Positions 1 through 8,088 of a stretch of DNA of 64,000 bases are shown one piece after another. The position numbers and the translations under genes are program-made. The stretch comes from RHKX01 sp963820055 (lineage in GTDB: Bacteria > Actinomycetota > Thermoleophilia > Solirubrobacterales > 70-9). Under the pieces are notes generated by a model, which was not told the origin of the DNA, ran no database searches, and worked only from the letters and a program-made list of their open reading frames with translations. The stretch covers positions 499,953-563,952 of the forward strand of contig CAWFYJ010000005.1 in assembly GCA_963820055.1 (NCBI GenBank). The letters are read 5' to 3'. Each line of letters opens with the position of its first letter. Position 1 is the first letter of the stretch.

Positions 1-195
1 TTCGACCGCTTCGTCCGTGGCGAGGGACCGGCCGACCGCAGCAACAGGAACGGGACCGGCACCGGGCTCGGCCTCTCGATCGTCCGCGCCGTCGCCGTCG
101 CCCACGGCGGCACCGTCCGGGCCGTCAGCAATGGGGAATCAGCGGGCGCCTGCTTCGAGATCCGGCTCCCCCTGGACACGCCCCCCGAAGTTTGA
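1..195 (+). CDS. Sensor histidine kinase, C-terminal fragment (5' truncated)
   Basis: The open frame enters from the window edge and stops at TGA 193-195, giving the last 64 residues. The stretch GTGTGLGLSIV is the G2 box of the HATPase_c ATP-binding domain. It is followed by AVAHGG and a closing strand ending FEIRLPL, the usual C-terminus of two-component sensor kinases. The sensor, HAMP and phospho-accepting histidine parts lie outside the window, so the signal sensed cannot be inferred. A strong intrinsic terminator follows about 135 bp downstream, so this is the last gene of its transcript. Confidence 0.88.
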   Translation, partial: FDRFVRGEGPADRSNRNGTGTGLGLSIVRAVAVAHGGTVRAVSNGESAGACFEIRLPLDTPPEV

Positions 196-329
196 GCGAA
201 CTCTTTATCCCCCTTGAGCAGACGTTTAGGCCGGCGTCCGAGTATCTCCCGTGGACGAGACAACAGCCACCCGGTCCTCCCCAAAGCCGACCGAGGTGGC
301 ACCTGATTGGCCAGCCTGAGCCAATTGCA

Positions 330-370
330 GCCCGCCGGATCCCCCTCCCTGATCCGGCGGGCTTTCTTTT
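330..370 (+). terminator. Intrinsic terminator after the histidine kinase gene
   Basis: A perfect 12-bp stem (GCCCGCCGGATC paired with GATCCGGCGGGC) closes a 9-nt loop and is followed at once by TTTCTTTT on the plus strand. This is a textbook Rho-independent terminator for the upstream histidine kinase transcript. Confidence 0.93.
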
Positions 371-513
371 GGCGGACGCGGAGGGCCGCTGGCGGCTTTG
401 TCGGCGGGCGGCTACGGCCGGAGGCCGCTGCGCCGCCCCTTCCTCGCCCAGCGGGCCACCGCGGGCTCGCCAAAAGGGCTGAGAGGGGGGAACTTAGGGC
501 CGGATCCGGAGCC

Positions 514-743
514 GAGCCCGAAAACGCCCATATATCGGGGTTTTCAGCTTCCGCTCTGGCGGATCCGATCTCGTGGGCAGATTTCCACTCACTATGAGTG
601 GTTTTCCGCCCACGAGCGCAAGTCAGACCGTCACCGGGCCTGACCGCGGCCCAGACTGGGGGCGACACACATGTCATCCCGTCCCCTCCCACCGCGCCGA
701 CCGGGGAGACCGGACGCGAAGCGGAGGATCTCCCCGGGGTTAA
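514..743 (-). repeat. Structured dispersed element, copy 1 (downstream of rnj)
   Basis: This intergenic stretch contains three hairpins that recur at 20441-20598. Read on the minus strand from the rnj stop they are: hairpin C (735-703), an imperfect GGGGAGA/TCTCCCC stem; hairpin A (616-570), a 47-nt near-perfect palindrome with arms CTCGTGGGC/GCCCACGAG, an inner stem CCACTCA/TGAGTGG and loop CTA; and hairpin B (545-520), stem GAAAAC..GTTTTC. The copy begins right after the stop codon, with TTAACCCCGGGGAGA resembling GTAGCCCCGGAGAGT in copy 2. I see no coding capacity. The rest of 196-743, apart from the terminator at 330-370, shows nothing I can name. Confidence 0.6.
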
Positions 744-2411
744 CTAGACCTCGATAACCACGGGCAGCACCATCGGGCGGCGCTTCAGGCGCTTGTAGAC
801 GAACTCGGCGACCGCGTCGTGGACGTCCTGGCGGATCATGGCCGGCTCGCGGACCTTGCCGCGGAGGGCGTCCTCGAGCTTGTCCTCGACGACGTCGGCC
901 AGCTCGTCGACGAGGCGGTCGGTGTCGGCGTCGGACTGCATGGGGACGCCGCGGAAGGTGATCTCCGGGTCGGCCGCAACCTCGCTGTCCTCGATGGAGA
1001 CCGTGGCGACGACGATCACGACGCCGTCGGCGCTGAGCGTGCGGCGGTCGCGGAGGGCCGCATCGTCGGGCTCGCCGAGCTCGAGGCCGTCGACGAAGAT
1101 CATCCCGGCGCCGATGTCGTCGCCGAGGGCGGCGCCCTTGGCGTCGATCTCGAGCGGCACGCCGTTGCGGGTCCGGAAGATCCTGTCGGTGTCGACGCCG
1201 ACGGACTCGGCGAGATTCGCGTGGAGGCGGATCCGCTTGAAGTCGCCGTGCATCGGCATCACGTACTTCGGCCGGGTCAGGTTGAGCATCAGCTTCATGT
1301 CCTCCTGGTAGCCGTGACCCGAGGCGTGGATCGGCGCGTCCGCGGCGGTGATGACGCGGGCGCCGATCTCGAAGATCCGGTCGATCGTCTCGTTGACCGA
1401 CCGCTCGTTGCCGGGGACCGGCGTGGCCGAGAAGACGACGGTGTCGCCCGAGTGCAGCTGGACGTCGCGATGCTCGCCGTGCGCCATCCGGCGCAGGGCC
1501 GAGAGCGGCTCGCCCTGGCTGCCCGTCGAGATCGCCACGACCTCCTCGTCCGGATAGTCCTCGATCTCGCGCGGCTGGATCAGGAGCCCCTCGGGTGCGT
1601 TGGCGATCCCGAGGTTCGACGCGATGTTGAAGTTCTTCCGCATCGAACGGCCGACGAGGGCGACCTTGCGACCGAGTGCGTCGGCGGCGTCGACGACCTG
1701 CTGGACGCGGTGGACGTTCGAGGCGAAGCAGGTGACGATGATCCGCCCGTCGCAGCGCGAGAACGTCTCGAGCAGCGCCGGACCGACGCTCGACTCCGAG
1801 GTCGCCACGCCGGGGCGGTCGGCGTTCGTCGAGTCGCCGCAGAGGCAGAGCAGTCCCTCGTCTCCGAGCCGCGCGAGCCGGGCGAAGTCGGCCGGGCGGC
1901 CATCGACGGGCGTCTGATCGAACTTGTAGTCGCCGGTGATCAGCACGGTGCCGACGTCGGTCGTGACGGCGACGGCGCAGGCATCGGGGATCGAGTGCGA
2001 CATGTGGATCATCTCGATCTCGAAGCCACCCGCCTGGACGACGGTGCCGGGTGCGAGGTCGCGAAGCGGCACGTCCTTGAGCTTGTGCTCCTCGAGCTTG
2101 GAGCGGACCATGCCGACCGTCAGCCGGCCGCCGTAGATCGCCGGCGGGATGCCGATCTCACGGAGCACGTACGGAAGCGCTCCGACGTGGTCCTCATGGC
2201 CATGGGTGAGGACGATCGCCTCGATGTCGTCGAGCCGGCCGCGCAGGTAGGAGAAGTCGGGCAGGACGAGGTCGATGCCGAGCATCTCCGCCGTCGGGAA
2301 CATCAGCCCCGTGTCGACGACGACGATCTTGCCGTCGTACTCGATCACGGTCATGTTCTTGCCGATCTCGCCGAGGCCGCCGAGCGGCAGGATTCGCAGC
2401 TTGCCGCTCAC
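744..2411 (-). CDS. rnj: Ribonuclease J
   Basis: The product is a 555-residue metallo-beta-lactamase/beta-CASP RNase, the usual length for RNase J, which combines 5'-3' exonuclease and endonuclease activity in mRNA decay and rRNA maturation. The zinc motif HGHEDH lies at residues 70-75. It is preceded by the N-terminal LRILPLGGLGEIGKNM signature and followed by HSIPDA and the beta-CASP region (STGSQGEPLSALRRM). The frame stays open far upstream, but the family N-terminus begins at VSGKLRIL, so GTG at 2411 is the start. That GTG overlaps the dapA stop as GTGA, implying translational coupling. A dapA-rnj pairing is common in actinobacteria. Confidence 0.95.
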   Translation of the reverse strand: MSGKLRILPLGGLGEIGKNMTVIEYDGKIVVVDTGLMFPTAEMLGIDLVLPDFSYLRGRLDDIEAIVLTHGHEDHVGALPYVLREIGIPPAIYGGRLTVGMVRSKLEEHKLKDVPLRDLAPGTVVQAGGFEIEMIHMSHSIPDACAVAVTTDVGTVLITGDYKFDQTPVDGRPADFARLARLGDEGLLCLCGDSTNADRPGVATSESSVGPALLETFSRCDGRIIVTCFASNVHRVQQVVDAADALGRKVALVGRSMRKNFNIASNLGIANAPEGLLIQPREIEDYPDEEVVAISTGSQGEPLSALRRMAHGEHRDVQLHSGDTVVFSATPVPGNERSVNETIDRIFEIGARVITAADAPIHASGHGYQEDMKLMLNLTRPKYVMPMHGDFKRIRLHANLAESVGVDTDRIFRTRNGVPLEIDAKGAALGDDIGAGMIFVDGLELGEPDDAALRDRRTLSADGVVIVVATVSIEDSEVAADPEITFRGVPMQSDADTDRLVDELADVVEDKLEDALRGKVREPAMIRQDVHDAVAEFVYKRLKRRPMVLPVVIEV

Positions 2412-3277
2412 GCGACCACCTCGAAGCCGAAGCCGACGAGCGCGTCGCGGACGACGGCTCGCTGGCCGTCGTCGAGCGGCACCATCGGCAGGCGCATTCG
2501 TTCTGAACAGATACCAAGCATTTGCAGTGCTCCCTTGATTGGAATTGGGTTGGTGGTGACCGTGAGTGCCTCGAACAGCGGCTCGAGGGAGGCGTTGAGC
2601 TCCCTGGCCGCGTCGGCCTCTCCGGTCTCGAAGAGTCGTTTGATTTCGGCCATCTGCGGCCCGACGATGTGCGAGGCGACGCAGATGCCGCCCACACCGC
2701 CGATCTCCAGGCAGCGCAGGAATACCTCGTCGTTGCCGGCCAGCACCTCGAGCCCGTCGATCGGGCCGAGCTCGTCGTTGTTCGACTGCTTGACGGCGCG
2801 GACGTTGTCGATCCTCGCCAGGTCGGCGAGCTGGTCGGGCGGTACGTTGATGACCGTCCGGCCGGGGATGTTGTAGAGGATTATCGGCTTCTCGGTGCAC
2901 GCGGCGATGGTCTCGACGTGGGCACGCATGCCGGCCGGATTCGGCTTGTTGTAGTAGGGCGTCACGACGAGCATCGCGTCGGCGCCGGCCTCGTCGGCCG
3001 CCTTCGTCAGCCCGACCGAGTGGCGGGTGTCGTTCGTGCCGGTCCCGCAGACGAGGAGAACGTCCTCCCCCACCTCCGCCCGGACCGCCTTCAGAAGGTT
3101 GATCTGCTCGGTGTCGTCGAGCGTGGCCGCCTCGCCGGTGCTCCCGGCCACGACGAGCCCGTCGGAGCCGTTCTCCAGCAGGTGGGTCGCCAGCTTCGCG
3201 GCCGCCGCGAAGTCCACGTCTCCGCTGCCGTCGAACGGCGTCGCCATCGCGGTGAGGACACCGCCGAATTCACTCAT
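2408..3277 (-). CDS. dapA: 4-hydroxy-tetrahydrodipicolinate synthase
   Basis: DapA condenses pyruvate with aspartate-semialdehyde, the first committed step of the lysine/diaminopimelate pathway. The 289-residue protein has the family TIM-barrel signatures: GSTGEAATL near residue 45, YYNKPNPAGM near 109, catalytic Tyr135 in LYNIPGR, and Schiff-base Lys163 in AVKQSNN. The length is typical. It lies 28 bp downstream of an amidase gene in the dapB-amidase-dapA-rnj run, and its stop overlaps the rnj start. It probably supplies diaminopimelate for peptidoglycan. Confidence 0.96.
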   Translation of the reverse strand: MSEFGGVLTAMATPFDGSGDVDFAAAAKLATHLLENGSDGLVVAGSTGEAATLDDTEQINLLKAVRAEVGEDVLLVCGTGTNDTRHSVGLTKAADEAGADAMLVVTPYYNKPNPAGMRAHVETIAACTEKPIILYNIPGRTVINVPPDQLADLARIDNVRAVKQSNNDELGPIDGLEVLAGNDEVFLRCLEIGGVGGICVASHIVGPQMAEIKRLFETGEADAARELNASLEPLFEALTVTTNPIPIKGALQMLGICSERMRLPMVPLDDGQRAVVRDALVGFGFEVVA

Positions 3278-3305
3278 ACGGTCAAGTTACCGGCAGACAG
3301 GGTCA

Positions 3306-4763
3306 TCAGCCCGCGAAGACGGGCGGGTGCCGGTCCGCCCAGGGCGCGGCCTTCTCGAGCTGCGCCGCGATCCGGATCAGCAGATCCTCGCGACCGAGCG
3401 GAGCCACGAACTGGACCCCGACGGGAACGCCGTCGTCGGTCCAGTGCAGCGGCACGCTGATGCCCGGCTGGCCGGTCAGGTTGAAGAGTGCGGTGAACGT
3501 GCCCGAGGGCAGGCAGCGGCGATAGGCCGCGAGCTCCGGCTGGGAGGTGTCGATCTCGCCGAGCTTCGGCGCGATCTCCGCCATCGTCGGGGTCAGCAGC
3601 AGGTCGTAGCCCGTCTCGAACCAGCCGGCGACCATCCGCGAGAGCGCCTGGTGGAGCCCGACGTCGAGCAGGTAGCGGGCGCCGCTCCGCTCGTGGCCGA
3701 TCGCGGCCATGTCCCAGGTCAGCTTCTCGACGTCGTCCTCGGTGATCGGACGGCCGAGCAGCATGCCGAGCTGGGTCAGCGTCGCAGCCTGGCCGGCGGC
3801 CCAGCGGGTCAGGAAGCTGTCCTCGAGGTCGGGCCCGCCCTCGCCGACCATCAGGACGTCGGCGATCGAACCGTCGTCGACGGAGTGGCCGAGCGATTCG
3901 GCGAGCTTTGCCGCCTTCGCGACCGCCTCGGCGCAGGGCGCTGCGACCTCGACGCCCTCGATCAGGGAGCGGTCGAGCACGCCGATGCGCAGCCCGCCGG
4001 ACTCGTCCTCGAGTTCGTCGGTGTAGGGACGCAGGGGCGCCGGTGCGACATAGGGATCGCCGGGGGCGGCCCCGTGGACGGCCTCGATCAGGCGCGCCGT
4101 ATCGCGGACCGACCGCGAGACGCAGAGTTCGACCGTGACGCCCGACATGACGTCGCCGATCAGCGGCCCCTCGCTGATCCGTTGGCGGCTCGGCTTCAGG
4201 CCGACGAGCCCGTTGTTGGAGGCGGGGATGCGGATCGACCCGCCGCCGTCATTGGCGTGGGCCATCGGGACGATGCCGGCGGCGACCGCGGCGCCGGACC
4301 CGCCGCTCGAGCCGCCGGTGGAACGGGTCGTGTCCCAGGGGTTCTTCGAAGCTCCGTAAGCCTTCGGCTCGGTCGTCGCCACGATTCCGAGCTCGGGGGT
4401 GTTCGTCTTGCCGATCGTGATCAGCCCGGCGGCGCGGAACCGCTCCGCGAGCGTCGTGGTGACCGGCGAGTGGAAGTTCGCCTCCTTGAGCACGTTCATG
4501 CCCAGGTGCAGAGGTTCGCCGGCGTTGGCGGCCCCGAGATCCTTGAGGAGGAACGGAACGCCCTTGAACGGCCCGTCCGGGACGTCGGCCGCGGCCTTCT
4601 CCCGCGCCGACTCCGAGAGGTCGTGGATGATCGCGTTGATCTCGGGGTTGACCTGCTCCGCCCGCGCGATTGCGGCATCGATCAGCTCGGCAGGGCTCGC
4701 CTGTCCGGAGCTGACCAGCTCCGCCTGCGCGGTCGCGTCCATACGTGCAAGGTCGTCGCTCAA
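3306..4763 (-). CDS. Amidase (amidase-signature family)
   Basis: The 485-residue protein is an amidase-signature serine hydrolase. The Gly/Ser-rich core GGSSGGSGAAVAAG, followed by DGGGSIRIPAS, carries the Ser-cisSer pair, and the catalytic Lys is in FLLKDLG near residue 70. The C-terminus (TGQPGISVPL, GVPVGVQF, EDLLIRIAAQLE) is also typical. The family includes GatA, 6-aminohexanoate-cyclic-dimer hydrolase and many general amidases. No gatB or gatC is adjacent and the sequence does not look like canonical GatA, so a stand-alone amidase is more likely; the substrate is unknown. It sits between dapB and dapA, so it may be co-transcribed with lysine biosynthesis. Confidence 0.9.
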   Translation of the reverse strand: MSDDLARMDATAQAELVSSGQASPAELIDAAIARAEQVNPEINAIIHDLSESAREKAAADVPDGPFKGVPFLLKDLGAANAGEPLHLGMNVLKEANFHSPVTTTLAERFRAAGLITIGKTNTPELGIVATTEPKAYGASKNPWDTTRSTGGSSGGSGAAVAAGIVPMAHANDGGGSIRIPASNNGLVGLKPSRQRISEGPLIGDVMSGVTVELCVSRSVRDTARLIEAVHGAAPGDPYVAPAPLRPYTDELEDESGGLRIGVLDRSLIEGVEVAAPCAEAVAKAAKLAESLGHSVDDGSIADVLMVGEGGPDLEDSFLTRWAAGQAATLTQLGMLLGRPITEDDVEKLTWDMAAIGHERSGARYLLDVGLHQALSRMVAGWFETGYDLLLTPTMAEIAPKLGEIDTSQPELAAYRRCLPSGTFTALFNLTGQPGISVPLHWTDDGVPVGVQFVAPLGREDLLIRIAAQLEKAAPWADRHPPVFAG

Positions 4764-4791
4764 GATCCTCTTCCTTCCTCGGGTTGCGGGC

Positions 4792-5481
4792 CTAGAGTAT
4801 GGCTTCGAGACCCACCGTCAGGGGCTCGGGCAGCGCTCCGACCCTACGACAGGCGAGAACGACCCCGGGCATGAACGAGCTGCGGTCGATCGAGTCGTGG
4901 CGAATCGAGAGGGTCTGTCCCTCCCCTCCGAAGATGACTTCCTGGTGGGCGACGAGGCCCGGCAGCCGGACCGAGTGGATCGGCTCGTGGACGTTGGCTC
5001 CGGCAGCGGAAAGCAACTCGGCCGTCCGTGCCGCCGTGCCCGACGGCTTGTCGATCTTGCGGTCGTGATGGAGCTCGACGATCTCGACCTCGGGCATGAA
5101 CTCGGCGACCCGTTGCCCGATCTCCATCATCAGGACGGCGCCGATCGCGAAGTTGGGTGCGACGAACGCGCGCCCCCCCTCTCCCCCGTTCCAGTGATCG
5201 GCGGCGCACTTGCGGAGCTTGTCGAGGTCGAAGCCGGTCGTCCCGATGACGACGCTGACGCCCGCGTGCAGGCACTTGTGGGCGTTCGGCAGCGCCTGGT
5301 CCGGCACGGTGAAGTCGACGACGACATCGGCTTCGTCGAGGACGTCCCCGAGCTCGACGCCGAGCGCGGGATCGGCCCGGCCGCTCAGCTCCAGCCCGTC
5401 GGCGGCCTCGACGGCCTCGCAGACGGTCGCGCCCATCCGGCCCGCCGCACCGGCGACTGCAACTAGGATCGGGTCGGCCAT
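4792..5481 (-). CDS. dapB: 4-hydroxy-tetrahydrodipicolinate reductase
   Basis: DapB performs the NAD(P)H-dependent second step of diaminopimelate synthesis after DapA. The 229-residue protein starts with a Rossmann loop (VAVAGAAGRMG). It carries VVIGTTGF and FAIGAVLMM, and the substrate signature EIVELHHDRKIDKPSGTA containing the catalytic His and Lys. It is slightly shorter than the E. coli enzyme, as in other actinobacteria. A -10-like TATGCT lies 8 nt ahead of the ATG, so the mRNA is probably leaderless, and its promoter must sit inside or against the start of the divergent gene at 5498. Confidence 0.95.
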   Translation of the reverse strand: MADPILVAVAGAAGRMGATVCEAVEAADGLELSGRADPALGVELGDVLDEADVVVDFTVPDQALPNAHKCLHAGVSVVIGTTGFDLDKLRKCAADHWNGGEGGRAFVAPNFAIGAVLMMEIGQRVAEFMPEVEIVELHHDRKIDKPSGTAARTAELLSAAGANVHEPIHSVRLPGLVAHQEVIFGGEGQTLSIRHDSIDRSSFMPGVVLACRRVGALPEPLTVGLEAIL

Positions 5482-5489
5482 GCGGCGTC

Positions 5490-5495
5490 AGCATA
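5490..5495 (-). promoter_or_regulatory. -10 hexamer of dapB (leaderless)
   Basis: On the minus strand TATGCT lies 8 nt before the dapB ATG at 5481, and no Shine-Dalgarno sequence is visible. This spacing fits a transcript starting at or next to the ATG. No convincing -35 was found. Confidence 0.45.
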
Positions 5496-5497
5496 CG

Positions 5498-6802
5498 ATG
5501 AACCGGGTCCGGAACCGGGCTCGTCGCAGGGCCGGCGCGGCCGCGGCTGCAGCCCTGATCGCCACCGGTCTCGTCCCAGCCGGCGCACATGCTTCGACCT
5601 CCGGGCTCGATCCCGCGTTCGGCGGCACCGGCTCGGTCCTCACCGACTTCACGGGCGGCGAAGATGGCGCCGCGGCGGTCGCCGTCACCCCCGCCGGCGA
5701 GATCATCGCGACCGGGTTCGGCGACCTCGGCGATCCGTCCCGGCCGCACGTGGCGGGCTTCGGGTTCGCCCGCTACCTGCCGGGCGGCTCCCCCGATCCC
5801 GCCTTCTCCGGCGACGGTCGCACCCTCGCCGACTTCGGCTTCGTCAACCAGGGAGCGACGACGGTCGGCGTCGACTCGGCCGGTCGCGTCATCGCGACCG
5901 GGACGATCACCACCTTCGACGGCTCGACTTCGAGCATCGGCATCGCCCGCCTACTGCCCGACGGCACCCCCGACCCCTCATTCGGCGGCGGCGATGGGGA
6001 GGTCGTCATCCAGCCGGGCACGCTCAGCCTCTCCTACGACGCCGCGATTGCGAGCGGCGACGGGATCGTCGTGCTCGGCGCCGCCACCGGCGAGGGGGGC
6101 TTCCGGCCGACCGTCATGCGTTTCCGCGAGGACGGCACCCTCGACCCCGCATTCGGGGACGGCGGGATCGCCCGGTTCGGCAAGCCGTTCTCCGACGACT
6201 ACCGCGCTCTGGCGCTCGACGGGCGCGATCGGGCGCTGCTGGCGGGTACGTCGGCGGGACGGTCGTCAGTCGTGCGGCTGTCGGCCGCCGGGAAGCGTGA
6301 CGCCGATTACGGCGACGGCGGCTCCGTCGCGCCGTTCGGGCGGAACGACGCCGAGGTCGCCGACCTCGCGCTCGACGAGTCGGGGCGGGCAACCGTCGCC
6401 GCGACCTGCGCCTGCAGGACGCGGGGCGACGACGACATGGCCGTGGCCCGTCTGACACGGCGCGGCCGGCTCGACGCCGGGTTCGGCCGCGGCGGACGCG
6501 CCTACGCCACCTTCGGCCGCAAGGACGCAGCGGCGAGCTCGGCCGCTGTCGACCCACACGGCCGGATCGTCCTCGGCGGTTCGATCCGGGCCGGAGACCG
6601 GCGCGAGTGGGCCCTTGCCCGCTTCACCGCGGGCGGCCGTCGGGACCGGAAGTTCGGCGACGGCGGCTCGCTCACGGCCGACATCGGCCCGGGCGTCGAA
6701 GGTGTGCGGGACGTCGCAGTCGACTCAGCCTCGCGCGTGCTGGCCGTCGGCCTCGGCAGCGGGCCCGACGGGTCGGACTTCGCCGTCGCCAGGTTCCGCT
6801 AG
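5498..6802 (+). CDS. Secreted delta-60 repeat protein
   Basis: The 434-residue product has an Arg-rich N-terminus, an Ala-rich hydrophobic segment and an AGAHA-S type cleavage site, so it is probably exported. The rest is built of about seven repeats of roughly 55-60 residues, each with a motif such as LDPAFGGTGSV, PDPAFSGDGRT, LDPAFGDGGIA or RDRKFGDGGSL followed by an aromatic/Val-rich strand (for example GFARYLPGG). This matches the delta-60 repeat family, predicted to form a beta-propeller-like fold; its function is unknown. ATG 5480 is an alternative start, but it overlaps the divergent dapB start codon, so I chose 5498. The stop overlaps the convergent M16 gene by CTAG. Confidence 0.82.
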   Translation: MNRVRNRARRRAGAAAAAALIATGLVPAGAHASTSGLDPAFGGTGSVLTDFTGGEDGAAAVAVTPAGEIIATGFGDLGDPSRPHVAGFGFARYLPGGSPDPAFSGDGRTLADFGFVNQGATTVGVDSAGRVIATGTITTFDGSTSSIGIARLLPDGTPDPSFGGGDGEVVIQPGTLSLSYDAAIASGDGIVVLGAATGEGGFRPTVMRFREDGTLDPAFGDGGIARFGKPFSDDYRALALDGRDRALLAGTSAGRSSVVRLSAAGKRDADYGDGGSVAPFGRNDAEVADLALDESGRATVAATCACRTRGDDDMAVARLTRRGRLDAGFGRGGRAYATFGRKDAAASSAAVDPHGRIVLGGSIRAGDRREWALARFTAGGRRDRKFGDGGSLTADIGPGVEGVRDVAVDSASRVLAVGLGSGPDGSDFAVARFR

Positions 6803-8076
6803 GCGAGGGCTTTGCTGACGGGCGCCACCGCCTTGCGGAAGCAGTCCTCGTCGGCGCCGATGCACGCAGCGGAGATGTTCTCGGCGGCGTAGAGCTCGGC
6901 GGCGAGCTCGGCGACATCGTCGATCGTCACGGCGTCGATCCTGGAGATGATCTCGTCGATCCCGTAGAGCGGCAGGTCGAAGAGGGTCGCGTTGGCGTTC
7001 CGGCTCATCCGCGCCGAGGTCGACTCGAGGACGAGCACAGTGCGGCCCTTGACGTGCTCCTTGGCCCGCTCCAGCTCCTCGGCTCCGACCGGCATCGACC
7101 GCAGGGACTCGAGCTCGGCGGCGATCACCTCGCAGGCCTCCGCGACGTTGTCCTCGCGGGTGCCGACGTACATGGCGACCGTGCCCTGGTCGGCGAACTG
7201 GGATGAGTAGGAGCCGACCGAGTAGGCGAGCCCGCGCTTCTCGCGGACCTCGCGGAAGAGCCGCGACGAGCTCGATCCACCGAGGATCGTGTCCATCACG
7301 TTGAGCACGAAGCGGCGGTCGTCGCTGCGGCTGATGCCCGGGGCGCCGAAACAGATGTGGTACTGCTCGGTCTCCTTCGGGTAGAAGCGGAGCCGCCCGC
7401 CGGCCGCGGCGGAGCCGCCGTTCGAGGGGGCCACCTCGCCGGACTGCGGCTGCAGGTAGCGCGAGGCCAGATCGACGATCTGCTCGTGCTCGAGGCTGCC
7501 GCTCGCCGAGATGACGATGTTCGAGCTCACGTAGCGGGCCTGGTGGTAGGCGGAGATGTCGGGAATCGGGATCGAGCCGATCACGTCCGCGGTGCCGAGG
7601 ATCCGGCGGCCCAGCGGAGTGTCGCCGTAGATCGCGTCGGCGAGGACGTCATGCACGCGGTCCGACGGCTCGTCCTCGTACATCGCGATCTCCTCGATGA
7701 CGACCTGTCGCTCGGAGTCGATGTCCGGGAAGGTCGGCTTCAGGAACATCTCCGCGAGCAGGTCGAGCGCCTTCTCGGTGTGCTCGTCGAGGAATCGCGA
7801 GTAGAGCTGCGTCGTCTCCTTGCTCGTCGCCGCGTTGGTCGCGGCGCCGAGGCCGTCGAAGTACTCGGAGATCTCGATCGCCGAGTAGCGAGCCGTGCCC
7901 TTGAAGAGCAGGTGCTCGAGGAAGTGCGAGACGCCCGCCTGGGCCGGCGTCTCGTCGCGAGAGCCCGTACGGACCCAGAGCCCGAGGGCGACCGAGCGGA
8001 CCGAGGGTACGGTCTCGGTGACGACCTTGAGGCCGCCATCGAGTTCGGTCAGCTCGACGCCTTCGGGGAGGGTCAC
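6799..8076 (-). CDS. M16 family zinc metallopeptidase (processing-peptidase-like)
   Basis: The 425-residue protein has the inverted zinc motif HFLEH (HxxEH) near residue 50, followed about 70 residues later by the downstream glutamate region (RQVVIEEIAMYEDEP). It also has the C-terminal half typical of M16B peptidases (RGLAYSVGSYSSQF). Homologues are often encoded directly after pnp, as here: a GTG start lies 12 nt after the pnp stop. It probably degrades or processes peptides; the substrate is unknown. The C-terminal stop shares CTAG with the convergent gene. Confidence 0.92.
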   Translation of the reverse strand: MTLPEGVELTELDGGLKVVTETVPSVRSVALGLWVRTGSRDETPAQAGVSHFLEHLLFKGTARYSAIEISEYFDGLGAATNAATSKETTQLYSRFLDEHTEKALDLLAEMFLKPTFPDIDSERQVVIEEIAMYEDEPSDRVHDVLADAIYGDTPLGRRILGTADVIGSIPIPDISAYHQARYVSSNIVISASGSLEHEQIVDLASRYLQPQSGEVAPSNGGSAAAGGRLRFYPKETEQYHICFGAPGISRSDDRRFVLNVMDTILGGSSSSRLFREVREKRGLAYSVGSYSSQFADQGTVAMYVGTREDNVAEACEVIAAELESLRSMPVGAEELERAKEHVKGRTVLVLESTSARMSRNANATLFDLPLYGIDEIISRIDAVTIDDVAELAAELYAAENISAACIGADEDCFRKAVAPVSKALA

Positions 8077-8088
8077 GTGCTCAGGCTC

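Noticed and set aside
703..735. Intrinsic terminator of rnj
   Set aside because: Stem is present but not followed by T residues on the minus strand; treated as hairpin C of the dispersed element.
819..2876. Large plus-strand open frame opposite rnj and dapA
   Set aside because: Composition is Asp/Val/Gly/Arg-rich antisense shadow, common in high-GC genomes; no motif, and it conflicts with well-supported genes.
2412..2900. Long minus-strand N-terminal extension of RNase J
   Set aside because: It overlaps dapA in another frame, is Arg/Pro-rich junk sequence, and the family N-terminus starts at GTG 2411.
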